Source: Thiothrix sp. (GTDB taxonomy: Bacteria > Pseudomonadota > Gammaproteobacteria > Thiotrichales > Thiotrichaceae). Taken from it: a stretch of 64,000 bases of DNA. Below are positions 36,575-44,622 of this stretch, piece after piece. A program made the translations under genes and the position numbers. The stretch covers positions 1-64,000 of the forward strand of contig NZ_JAQTLS010000013.1 of assembly GCF_028714775.1 (NCBI RefSeq), given 5' to 3'. The notes under the pieces were generated by a model. It did no database searches. It worked only from the letters and a program-made list of their open reading frames with translations, and was not told the DNA's origin. Numbering within the stretch: the stretch's first letter is position 1; each line of letters begins with the position of its first letter.

Positions 36575-37267
36575 TTAACGCCAGCCGCGCCCCATGCCTG
36601 CGCCTCCCCCCTGACCACGACCACCATTGGCATTGCCCCGTTCACGCGGGCTGTTGACAATGGCATCCACCTCAGCTTGCGGCAGGGCTTGCGCGGTATA
36701 AGCAATACCTTGGTTTTCGATCAGCCCGACGAAAGCCCGTAAATGGTTGCGTGAACCTTTCATCAAGTTTTCGTAAACCGCCGCAATGTCGGGACGGGTT
36801 GTGCCAGCAATGGCTTTTTGCAGGTCGGCAATGTCAGTTTCTTCAATCAGTGCCCCGGCTTGCAAGGCATCCAGCGCGGAAATTCGCCCTTTTGCCAACA
36901 ACTGCGCATACAAAGAGGCCAGTTGCCCATTAGCGAATGCGCCTACTGCATCATTCACCACCGGGTCAACCAACCCATAAGTTTGTATCAACTGTCTGAT
37001 GCGGTCGGTGTGTTGTTGCTCAGAAGCGGAAATGTTGTTGAAAGCGGGGAGCTTCCACTGTTGGTACAAGGTGATATAAACATCCCGCGCCAGCTTTTCT
37101 TCTTCACGCATGAATAGCAGCGCTTCGCCTTCCGCAATGCCCAAGCCTTGATAGTTGGCAACGCGGTTACTACCAGCATTGGAGTTACCCTTGGCGAAAG
37201 CTGTTGGCGCTGTTGCCAGTGTGGTGCAAGCGATGGCGATCATACCTGCGATAAGTGTTTTCTTCAT
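36575..37267 (-). CDS. Exported DUF2202 ferritin-like protein
   Basis: The 230-residue protein has a Sec signal and a four-helix ferritin-like domain with metal-ligand pattern REEEKLARDVYITL, ASEQQHTDRI, ALIEETDIADL and GSRNHLRAF, matching DUF2202. A Gly/Arg-rich tail ends the protein. I chose the ATG at 37267, after GGGAGA. It stands 32 bp upstream of the EF-hand gene on the same strand. The reaction is unknown; the fold suggests a periplasmic diiron site. Confidence 0.87.
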   Translation of the reverse strand: MKKTLIAGMIAIACTTLATAPTAFAKGNSNAGSNRVANYQGLGIAEGEALLFMREEEKLARDVYITLYQQWKLPAFNNISASEQQHTDRIRQLIQTYGLVDPVVNDAVGAFANGQLASLYAQLLAKGRISALDALQAGALIEETDIADLQKAIAGTTRPDIAAVYENLMKGSRNHLRAFVGLIENQGIAYTAQALPQAEVDAIVNSPRERGNANGGRGQGGGAGMGRGWR

Positions 37268-37392
37268 TTCAATCTCCCGATAATCTGTGAACATGCATCC
37301 ACAGTACCGGGGCAATCTGAAATGAAGCTGAAAATAGCGCAGGCGGCAAAGATGCCGCCCGGTCAGAGGAGGGGTATCAATAAAATGTGGTC

Positions 37393-37935
37393 TTAGGAAC
37401 GGGCGGGCAACATCCGCAGCAGGGTGTTATCGCGCTGGATGTAATGGTGGAACAGCCCCATCACAGCGTGCAGACCAATCAGGAAATAACCCGCTGTCCC
37501 CAACGTGCCATGCACTTCTTCCAGCAATTCTGCCAATTCCTTATCGGGGGCGATCAGTGCAGGTAATTCCAAGCCAAACCAGATAACCGCTTTGCCTTCC
37601 CCACTCAAGGTTGCCCAGCCTAACAGCGGCATTGCCAGCAACAAAGCATATAAGGCAATGTGCATTAAACCTGCCATCAGTTGTTGTGAGGGTTTGATGG
37701 ACGCTTCCATTGGTGGTGTCGGGTTCATAAAGCGTGCTAGCAAGCGCAGCCCAGTCATCCCGAATACCGTCAAACCCAACATGAAATGCCAGCTTTTCAA
37801 GGCATTGCGTGGGTCACTGCCTTTAGGGAAAAACTCCCGCAATTCAATGCAGGCATAAGCCGCCACCAACAACAGTAAGGTCAGCCAGTGAAAAGCGATG
37901 GGAAATGCGCCGTAGCGTGATGCCGTGTTAGACAT
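37393..37935 (-). CDS. Cytochrome b561 family protein
   Basis: The 180-residue protein has four membrane helices with paired His residues (IAFHWLTLLLL, SWHFMLGLTVFG, LMHIALYALLL, EVHGTLGTAGYFLIGLHAVMGLFHHY), as in the bacterial CybB family of quinol-linked di-haem b proteins. The ATG at 37935 follows ACGGAGA. It precedes the DUF2202 and EF-hand genes on the same strand with about a 125-bp gap, so it may or may not be co-transcribed with them. Confidence 0.9.
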   Translation of the reverse strand: MSNTASRYGAFPIAFHWLTLLLLVAAYACIELREFFPKGSDPRNALKSWHFMLGLTVFGMTGLRLLARFMNPTPPMEASIKPSQQLMAGLMHIALYALLLAMPLLGWATLSGEGKAVIWFGLELPALIAPDKELAELLEEVHGTLGTAGYFLIGLHAVMGLFHHYIQRDNTLLRMLPARS

Positions 37936-38062
37936 AGTGATTCTCCGTATTTCAATCTGAGGTGTCATTTATGGGACATAGCTTGACGTGAAACTCCGCT
38001 GCCGCCAATGGACAAACCTCACAAACACCCCAGAGAAAACTAGCATAGGCTATTTGCCTGAC

Positions 38063-39244
38063 TTACATCCTTCCCAGCAACCCCGCATCCGGGTAGCCAT
38101 CCGCAGGCAATTTCAATTCCTGCTGAATCTGGCGCACGGCATTACGGGTTTCCTCGCCGATGATGCCATCAACCTTAGTGACGGGGAAACCGCGCCCTTT
38201 GAGCGTGGCTTGCAGTTGTTTGGTTTGCCCCATCGTCAGGCTGGCAACGGGTGCATTCCCGGCACGTAGTGGTTTCGCGCCTGCCAGACGGGTGGCGAAA
38301 TAAGCGGCGGTGGCGGAATACACGGTTGATTCATTCCACGCCAAAAATACGTCAAAGTTGGGGAATGCCAGAAACGCCGGGCCATTACGCCCCATCGGTA
38401 ACAGCAAGGCCGCCATGCCTGTACCGCCGATTTTCGCCCCTTCCACCGTGGTGACACCCCGACTGCCCCATTCGGAAACCGATAGTTTGTTGTCCAGCCG
38501 CGCTTGCGACCAATCCATTTCATGCGGCACTTTGACTTCTTTCAGCCACGGTTCGCCTGCCCTCCACCCGGCGTTTTTCAGCATGGAAGCCGCTGATGCC
38601 AACGCATCCGCCGAGGAATGGATCAAATCACGCCGCCCATCGCCATCAAAATCCACCGCGTATTGGTCGTAGCGCGAAGCCAACAATTGCAACTGCCCCA
38701 ACTCGCCCGCCCACGCGCCGCGCATTTTCGCTGGGGTCAGATCGCCTTTTTGCACCAACTGCAAAGCCGCCAACAATTCAGTACGGAACATTTCCGGGCG
38801 ACGGCAATCCCACGCCAGCGTTGCCAAAGAACGCAAGGTCGGCATATCCCCGGTGTTACCCCCGAAATCGGTTTCTAACCCCCAGAAAGACGCCAGCACT
38901 TCCCCCGGCACGCCAAATTCGCGTTCGATGCGTTTGAAAAGGGATGTATTTTTACCCAGCAATTCGCGCCCTTTATTCAAGCGGTAAGACACAACTTTCT
39001 TGGCGGAAAAACTCAGGAAATCCAGCGCAAAGGTCTGTTGCGAACGGTCACGTTGGATCACCGACTTGTCCGGTGTCATGCCATCCAAGGTGGCAGATAA
39101 CACTTCCGGCCTCAAGCCAGCCGCGAGTGCTTCCGACTTAAAACCCTGCAACCAATCAGCAAACGGTTGGGAAGGGCTGCAATCTGCCCACACCGGGGCA
39201 GACACCAAACAAGCCAGAAGCGGCAGGGAATTTAAATAACGCAT
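38063..39244 (-). CDS. Lytic murein transglycosylase (MltB family) with peptidoglycan-binding domain
   Basis: The 393-residue periplasmic enzyme has a signal peptide, an SLT_2/MltB catalytic domain (EREFGVPGEVLASFWGLETDFGG, likely catalytic Glu in that segment; GAWAGELGQLQ; FDGDGRRDLI) and a C-terminal peptidoglycan-binding domain (LQATLKGRGFPVTKVDGIIG). It cleaves glycan strands to form 1,6-anhydromuropeptides. It has no lipobox, so it is soluble, unlike MltB itself. Confidence 0.9.
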   Translation of the reverse strand: MRYLNSLPLLACLVSAPVWADCSPSQPFADWLQGFKSEALAAGLRPEVLSATLDGMTPDKSVIQRDRSQQTFALDFLSFSAKKVVSYRLNKGRELLGKNTSLFKRIEREFGVPGEVLASFWGLETDFGGNTGDMPTLRSLATLAWDCRRPEMFRTELLAALQLVQKGDLTPAKMRGAWAGELGQLQLLASRYDQYAVDFDGDGRRDLIHSSADALASAASMLKNAGWRAGEPWLKEVKVPHEMDWSQARLDNKLSVSEWGSRGVTTVEGAKIGGTGMAALLLPMGRNGPAFLAFPNFDVFLAWNESTVYSATAAYFATRLAGAKPLRAGNAPVASLTMGQTKQLQATLKGRGFPVTKVDGIIGEETRNAVRQIQQELKLPADGYPDAGLLGRM

Positions 39245-39313
39245 AACACTGTCCTTGATGCAAAATCCATAATGGCTAACGCTTGGAGTATAGCAAGCAG
39301 ACAGATTTTAATT

Positions 39314-39688
39314 TCATTCGCTGCGCTGCACGCCCAAGGCCAACAGCAACCAACCGGCAATGAAAGCTGTCCCGCCAAACGGGGTGATAATGGCAATTTT
39401 GCTGATGCCGGTCAGCACGTACAGGTACAAACTCCCGGAAAACAGCAGCACACCGATGATGAACGCAAACCCGGCGTAATTCAGGAAACGGTGCGAAAAC
39501 TGCATTTGCAACAGCCCCACCAACAGCAACGCTAGTGCATGGTAGAACTGGTATTCAACCCCAGTGTGGAAACGCTGCAACATCGGTGCATCCACCAGCC
39601 GTTCCAGCCCATGCGCACCGAATGCCCCCAACATCACCGCCAGCATTCCCAGCACCGCACCGATGGATAAAAAAACGCTTTTTTGCAT
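39314..39688 (-). CDS. DUF423 (YgdD-like) membrane protein
   Basis: The 124-residue protein has four hydrophobic helices and the DUF423 pattern GAFGAHGLE near residue 21, HALALLLVG and GGTAFIAGWLLLA. Function is not established for the family. It is transcribed away from the terminator at 39733 and appears monocistronic. Confidence 0.88.
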   Translation of the reverse strand: MQKSVFLSIGAVLGMLAVMLGAFGAHGLERLVDAPMLQRFHTGVEYQFYHALALLLVGLLQMQFSHRFLNYAGFAFIIGVLLFSGSLYLYVLTGISKIAIITPFGGTAFIAGWLLLALGVQRSE

Positions 39689-39732
39689 ACCGATTACCTT
39701 TCATTGCATCCGTTATTGCCACGGCTATGGCA

Positions 39733-39764
39733 TAAAAAAGGGTAGCACGACCGCTACCCTTTTT
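39733..39764. terminator. Strong bidirectional terminator
   Basis: AAAAAGGGTAGC - ACGACC - GCTACCCTTTTT is a perfect 12-bp stem with A and T runs, downstream of the long cytochrome b gene. Confidence 0.9.
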
Positions 39765-39806
39765 CGCAGGAAAAGGAAGGCAGCGTTGCCCTCCTCCTAC
39801 CGTCTA

Positions 39807-40676
39807 TCAAGATTCCATGTTTTTCTTGCCAGTCACCATCGCGCGTGCCAGATTTTCATTGTGCAAGCGGCTGCTGACGATCACGCCCAAGATGTGAAGA
39901 ATGACAAGGAACAAGGTCAGGTTCGCAGCAAGTTCATGCATTTCTTCCCAATACATTTCGCCCTCGCTTTCTGCACCTTCGTGTTCCTCATCTTCATCTG
40001 CTTCAGCCACCACGGGTTGCAGCGCTTGTGGAGCAACTGCGGGAGCAGCCATTTGTTGTGGCATTTGCTGCGGCGGTGCTGCGGCTGGAGCCATTTGCGG
40101 AGCGGTTGGCGCTGCCATCTGCGGCGGCATTGGCAGGTCTTGCGGCGTCTGCCCACCTTGCACTACAGGCACGCCCATTGCTTCGCGCCCAGCGCGCTCG
40201 CCACGCTCAGCACGTTCCCGCGCTTCTTCACGCTCGCTTTCGGCACGTGCAACACTGATCAGCGCCGGAGCCTGCATATTCGCCAGTATACCTTCGCCTT
40301 CTTTCTCTGCCAGCAGTTCAAGACCCGTGAAACCTGTCGCCAGTACGCCCACCATCAGCAGCAGGATCATCCAACCGCCTGCCGGGTTATGACCCAGATA
40401 ATGCTTCGGATGGGTCGTCAGCAGCGATTTCAGGTATTCAATAACCGCTTTCGGGGAATAGATAAAATCGCTGAAACGCGCATATTTCGAGCCAACAAAG
40501 CCCCAAATGATACGGAAAGAGATCAAACCGAGTGCGGCGTAACCACCGATTTCGTGGACTTCTTCCCAGTTATCCCACTCTTCGCCCGTCAGGTAGGCAG
40601 CGGCAAACGCCAATACCAGCGACCAGTGAAGAATGCGTACCAGCGGGTCCCAGACGGTGACTTGTTTGGTTTCCAT
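39807..40676 (-). CDS. Cytochrome b561-type protein with long low-complexity insert
   Basis: The 289-residue protein is a paralogue of the cytochrome b at 30645-31262: same N-terminal VWDPLVRILHWSLVLAFAAAYL and same C-terminal NLARAMVTGKK-type end. Between helices three and four it carries an extra 85-90 residues: an Arg/Glu-rich segment, then a Pro/Ala/Met/Gln-rich segment and an acidic patch (EADEDEEHEG). The insert should lie outside the membrane and could bind metal or a partner cytochrome; its role is unknown. It is a single gene ending at a strong terminator. Confidence 0.85.
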   Translation of the reverse strand: METKQVTVWDPLVRILHWSLVLAFAAAYLTGEEWDNWEEVHEIGGYAALGLISFRIIWGFVGSKYARFSDFIYSPKAVIEYLKSLLTTHPKHYLGHNPAGGWMILLLMVGVLATGFTGLELLAEKEGEGILANMQAPALISVARAESEREEARERAERGERAGREAMGVPVVQGGQTPQDLPMPPQMAAPTAPQMAPAAAPPQQMPQQMAAPAVAPQALQPVVAEADEDEEHEGAESEGEMYWEEMHELAANLTLFLVILHILGVIVSSRLHNENLARAMVTGKKNMES

Positions 40677-40799
40677 AGAGCGTGATCCTGTAGTGAATAA
40701 TTCTCACAGGAAGTATAGGTATTTAAAGCGAAAAAAGGTATCAGGCAAACCGCTTATTTAGGGGATAGCAGCGGCAGGTGTTGTATACTCGGACATTGA

Positions 40800-40827
40800 A
40801 TGACACAATATAACCATAATGACACAA
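40800..40827 (+). promoter_or_regulatory. Direct repeats upstream of the antitoxin gene
   Basis: ATGACACAA occurs at 40800-40808 and again at 40819-40827, just before the ribosome site AAGGAG. Paired sites of this kind next to an AbrB-type antitoxin are candidates for autoregulation. Confidence 0.4.
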
Positions 40828-40838
40828 AGGAGATATTT

Positions 40839-41093
40839 ATGTCATCCATAGCCATACAAGTCTCACATGGTGGAAGAATTGTCATTCCTGCTGACATCCG
40901 CCAAAAAATGGGCATTGGGATCGGGGATGAAATCCTGCTGACGTGGCGCGAAGACAGCCACGAGTTAAACATCGCCACCCGTAAACAACGCCTGCAACGC
41001 GCTCGCCATCTCGTGCAACAGCATATCAAGGCCAAGCATTCCGTTGTCGATGAACTCATCCAAGAACGGAAAGAGGCAGCTACCCATGAGTAA
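40839..41093 (+). CDS. AbrB/MazE-type antitoxin
   Basis: The 84-residue protein has an N-terminal SpoVT/AbrB swapped-hairpin domain (QVSHGGRIVIPADIRQKMGIGIGDEI) and a basic helical tail that would bind the toxin. I start at the ATG at 40839 after AAGGAGATATTT. The stop overlaps the PIN-toxin start by 8 bp, the usual antitoxin-toxin coupling. Confidence 0.9.
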   Translation: MSSIAIQVSHGGRIVIPADIRQKMGIGIGDEILLTWREDSHELNIATRKQRLQRARHLVQQHIKAKHSVVDELIQERKEAATHE

Positions 41094-41475
41094 AATAGTG
41101 CTCGATGCTTCCGCCATTTTGGCTTATTTACTGGATGAAACGGGCGCGGAAGCCGTCGCTCCTATCCTTGAAGCGGGGGAAGGTATCGTTTCCAGCGTCA
41201 ATTATGCGGAAGTTGTCAGTAAACTGACCGATTACCAGATGCCATTGGCAGCGATTCAAATGGCCTTGGATGACTTGGATTTGGACATTATCACCTTTGA
41301 CGTGCAGCAGGCCGTGGTGACGGGTGAATTGCGGGCAGTCAGCAAACCTTTCGGTTTGTCACTCGGTGACAGGGCGTGTTTGGCGCTCAGCTATGTATTG
41401 CAATTGCCTGTCTTGACGGCAGACCACAACTGGACGCTTGTGCCCGGTAGCGGGGATGTGCGGGTTATTCGGTAA
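41086..41475 (+). CDS. vapC: VapC-like PIN-domain toxin
   Basis: The 129-residue PIN-domain ribonuclease has acidic residues in KIVLDASAILAYLLDE, NYAEVVSKL, LSLGDRACLAL and TADHNW, the four-acid Mg2+ site of VapC toxins. It should cleave RNA when the AbrB-type antitoxin is lost. It lies at the left edge of the TIR/metacaspase island. Confidence 0.92.
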   Translation: MSKIVLDASAILAYLLDETGAEAVAPILEAGEGIVSSVNYAEVVSKLTDYQMPLAAIQMALDDLDLDIITFDVQQAVVTGELRAVSKPFGLSLGDRACLALSYVLQLPVLTADHNWTLVPGSGDVRVIR

Positions 41476-41487
41476 GGAGCCGACACC

Positions 41488-41556
41488 GTGACAAAACTCA
41501 CTCCATTTGATGCAACAGAGTATCTGGATAATAATGCCCCACTATCAATTCTTTGA
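41488..41556 (+). pseudogene. Truncated addiction-module antidote N-terminus (candidate)
   Basis: A GTG after AAGGAG opens 22 codons reading TKLTPFDATEYLDN then a stop. The first 14 residues resemble the start of HigA-like addiction module antidote proteins (FDAAEYLD...). No downstream helix-turn-helix remains in any frame. The evidence is short. Confidence 0.3.
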
Positions 41557-41572
41557 AGCTATGGGGCATTGG

Positions 41573-42106
41573 ATGAATCCACGAAACTATTGGGCTTTGT
41601 TGGTGTTGCTTGCTGTAAGTGCCTGTCAAAACCCATCCGAAGTCAGGCCAGATGATGAGGCAAATCCAAAAACATTCACGCTGGTCAGTCGTGGTTGCGA
41701 AGCAGCCGAAACGCAGCAATCCAGTAGTTCTGGCTTGGCATTGAAAGCTTCGGTTGACCGCAGCTCTTACCGGATAGGCGAAAGCCTAATCCTTTCCGTC
41801 AAGCCAGATCAGGATACCTATATTTCGGTGATTGATCAGGGTTCCATTGCCGGGCAGAAAGCAGGGGTAGTGTTATTTACTGACGAACGGGTTGACGCTG
41901 GTACAACGCTGGTATTTCCACCAACAGGCAAGACTATGAATATAGAAGGGCCAGCCGGTTCCAATGTTTTACAGATAGTCGCTTCAAGCAACAAAGGCGC
42001 TGTCAATCAGGGCGCGAATGGCAAAGGTGTGGTGGTGAAAACGGCGGAATCTGTACCCAATGACGATACCGTAAGCTGCAATATCCGGTTTGTGATTACC
42101 GATTAG
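41573..42106 (+). CDS. DUF4384-domain lipoprotein
   Basis: The 177-residue protein has a signal with lipobox AVSAC and a beta-rich DUF4384-like domain (ASVDRSSYRIGESLILSVKP, TYISVIDQ). The ATG at 41573 begins the signal peptide; upstream ATGs would place 22 unrelated residues before it. Its last 11 bp overlap the end of the TIR-fusion gene on the other strand. DUF4384 domains often accompany bacterial caspases, and a secreted metacaspase is close by. Confidence 0.75.
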   Translation: MNPRNYWALLVLLAVSACQNPSEVRPDDEANPKTFTLVSRGCEAAETQQSSSSGLALKASVDRSSYRIGESLILSVKPDQDTYISVIDQGSIAGQKAGVVLFTDERVDAGTTLVFPPTGKTMNIEGPAGSNVLQIVASSNKGAVNQGANGKGVVVKTAESVPNDDTVSCNIRFVITD

Positions 42107-44495
42107 ACTGATACACGGCAACGGTCACTTCCTGCTTTTTTACCCCGTCCGCTTCCAGTTTTTTCAACGCAGCAGTGAAAGCAGCTTCATTGTCGAACTG
42201 GCTATACCCGAGATGGTCAGGTTTGCCTTCGGGTGTCCACAGCAGGATAAATTTATCAGTGCCGTTGCCGGATTTGGCTTGTAACCCAATAGTTTCTCCG
42301 TTGTATTGCGGAGTGAAATGCAGGGAGGCAGAACCTTTTTCCGGGAGTATTTTGGTGACAGCACCGCTGGCATCTTGATTCCAGAGAGTAGCGTAACCCT
42401 TGTGGGAGCCGCTGAAAGTCAGGTAGATAGTGTCGCCTGCGTGAATATTCTCTTTGGGTTCGTAGTCAAGCAGCAGGGTTGGGCTGGTAAATTCCTGCCA
42501 GACTTGTTTGAGGTCGTTGTAGCCTCCGGCAAGTGCGAAGATTGTCAGGGTGGCGGCACTTAACCATTTCCAATGGGGTGTAACTCGTCTCAACGTTGTG
42601 CGAAGAATCCCATCTCCAACCCTTTCCTTATCAGGGAAGGGAGCAATAACATCCGCTGTAGGTGTAGGAGCCAGCCTTGCTGGCGATTCTTCCGTTGCAT
42701 CGTGTTCAGTTTCAACAGGTTTCGGGCAATACTGCGCAATCGCTTTCAGCAACTGCTGGAATCGTAGGTCATTAACTTCACCCTGCCAGCCTTGCAGGTC
42801 AGCGGTATGTATACGTCCGAACGGCATAGGCACAACGGCAGGCTGATACAGTATCGGGATGAGGACATGGCGTTGTAGGGCATAGCTGCTTTCTTCCCTG
42901 ACCCACAGAGAACCAACGGAAGCAGTTGACCAGACGGTGACAACACAGCGGGCATTATCCAACACTTGCTTGATGGCGTTCTCGAAGTTTTGACCGGGCA
43001 GGAGTTCGGCATCCCACCAAACGGCATAGCCTTGTGCGGTGAGTACGGTGGCGAGAGTATCTACCCACGTTTTATCCTGACGGCTGTAACTGATGAAGAT
43101 GTCGTGCATGGCGGCTGTGCATCTTGGTGATGTTAGCTCCAGTTCTGCAACGTCTTCCACCCGGTCGTTCATGAAAGCACGCAGGACGGCTACTGATATA
43201 CCCAGCAGCAAACCCAGTAGAGAACCAAAGGCTAAATTGGTTAACAGGCCGGGCTTTGGTTTCCTGAGAGGAACCTGAGCCTTGTCGATGATGATAATGT
43301 TATTGGCTGCACCACTGATTGCCTTCAAGCGTTGCAGCAGGCTTTGGTAGAGTTCTTGATTGGTTTCAACTTCACGCTGGAGGGTATTGTAAGCGATGAG
43401 TTTGTCCTGTTCCTGCATGGCGACAACTTTGGCCTTAGCGATGTTCTCGTGTATCGGGGATTCTTCTTTCTTGATGGCTTCCAGTTCATTGTTGATGCTG
43501 GTGAGTTTGCTGGCAATTTCTGCTTCCATCTCGTTTTCTAGGCTGCGGACTTGCTGGCTCAATTCTGCGGTAGATGATTTTTTGGTCTTTAACTGGTCAA
43601 GGTGCTGAGCCAGCGTTTGCAGGTGAGCAGAATTATCCTTGAGGACACCAATGCGCTCAGAAGCCGGGCGGGTCTTATCAGACAATACATCGCGCTTGCT
43701 TTCTTTATCAAAACGTTTCTGCTGAATTTGCACAAGTTCTTTGGAGAGTTTTTGCAAGGCTAGGGAATATGAGGTGACAACCTTACCATCAAGTTGGAAG
43801 AAACCATGTTCTTGGGCGTATTGCGTCAGGTTTTTTTCCGCGTCTTCTAGTTTGCGTTTAACTTCTTGTGCACTCCCGGACAGGTAAGTTTGCACATCAG
43901 TAGTGGCGGAGGAATGGCGTTCCATGTTCATCGCATAGAAGGTTTCGGCAACCGTATTGACAATCTGGGTGGCTTGTTCCGGGTTGGAAGATTCGTAATG
44001 GATGTGCACCATCCGTGAGTTTCTGATTGGCTCGACACTCAGATTCTCAATCAGCCGTTCTTCAAGAGCGGTTTGTTTGGCACGGGGATCGTCCGTGCCA
44101 AACCATTGTCTGATTTCCCCCGGCAGGGAACTGGATTGCATGTTCTCATGCAGCTTCAGTTTTTGAATAACCTTGGCTACTAGGGCACGGCTGCGAATCA
44201 ATTCAAATTGTGACGGGTAGAAATTACGGGCATCGCGGATGTCGCCACTATTATTGAAGTCAGATTCACCAAGTTCGACTGTGGTTCCCTCCCTCTCAAT
44301 CTGTATTGTTGTGGTGGCTCGGTAAACATTGGTGCTGAACAGTGTGTAAAGCAATGCCAGCAGCACGGCTGTACCAGCAATCAGCACTATCAAGTGCTGT
44401 GACCTGACCAGTGTCTTCCAGAAATCACGCAAGTCAAGCGTATCCCGTGGTTTGGTATCGGGGTACTGCTGCTTGTTACGGTTGTCTTGTTGCAT
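42096..44495 (-). CDS. Wzz-type polysaccharide co-polymerase fused to TIR domain and DUF4384-like tail
   Basis: The 799 residues begin with a Wzz/GumC co-polymerase: membrane helix near residues 35-53, a periplasmic coiled coil of about 350 residues and a second helix near 418-441 after a Pro-rich RKPKPG. Instead of the usual tyrosine kinase, a TIR domain starts at Met463 (HDIFISYSRQDKTW) with candidate catalytic Glu534/535 in LWVREES. A linker encoded partly by palindromic DNA, a third helix near 644-659 and a DUF4384-like periplasmic tail follow. The TIR domain should face the cytoplasm and may cleave NAD+ or make a signal. No glycan synthesis genes adjoin it. Domain calls are firm; function is inferred. 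Confidence 0.85.
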   Translation of the reverse strand: MQQDNRNKQQYPDTKPRDTLDLRDFWKTLVRSQHLIVLIAGTAVLLALLYTLFSTNVYRATTTIQIEREGTTVELGESDFNNSGDIRDARNFYPSQFELIRSRALVAKVIQKLKLHENMQSSSLPGEIRQWFGTDDPRAKQTALEERLIENLSVEPIRNSRMVHIHYESSNPEQATQIVNTVAETFYAMNMERHSSATTDVQTYLSGSAQEVKRKLEDAEKNLTQYAQEHGFFQLDGKVVTSYSLALQKLSKELVQIQQKRFDKESKRDVLSDKTRPASERIGVLKDNSAHLQTLAQHLDQLKTKKSSTAELSQQVRSLENEMEAEIASKLTSINNELEAIKKEESPIHENIAKAKVVAMQEQDKLIAYNTLQREVETNQELYQSLLQRLKAISGAANNIIIIDKAQVPLRKPKPGLLTNLAFGSLLGLLLGISVAVLRAFMNDRVEDVAELELTSPRCTAAMHDIFISYSRQDKTWVDTLATVLTAQGYAVWWDAELLPGQNFENAIKQVLDNARCVVTVWSTASVGSLWVREESSYALQRHVLIPILYQPAVVPMPFGRIHTADLQGWQGEVNDLRFQQLLKAIAQYCPKPVETEHDATEESPARLAPTPTADVIAPFPDKERVGDGILRTTLRRVTPHWKWLSAATLTIFALAGGYNDLKQVWQEFTSPTLLLDYEPKENIHAGDTIYLTFSGSHKGYATLWNQDASGAVTKILPEKGSASLHFTPQYNGETIGLQAKSGNGTDKFILLWTPEGKPDHLGYSQFDNEAAFTAALKKLEADGVKKQEVTVAVYQSNR
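42597..42690. repeat. Palindromic repeat DNA translated within the TIR-fusion gene
   Basis: CCCTTTCCTTATCAGGGAAGGG (42619-42640) and TGTAGGAGCCAGCCTTGCTGGCGA (near 42664-42687; stem GCCAGC/GCTGGC) lie in the linker after the TIR domain. The second resembles REP sequences common between genes in pseudomonads and relatives. Both are read in frame. Confidence 0.6.
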
Positions 44496-44622
44496 GGTCA
44501 GGTTACATTGCTAAAGTAAAATCAATCACGGCAATAATAAACCAATTTATGCTGTAATTTGTCGGTTTATCAGTACAATATGCGGTAGATTTTATCGGCG
44601 ATGCAAAACAGGAGTTATCAGC

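Noticed and set aside
39564..40685. 373-codon plus-strand frame opposite the cytochrome b gene
   Set aside because: Spans a terminator and the opposite strand of two recognisable genes; no coding features.
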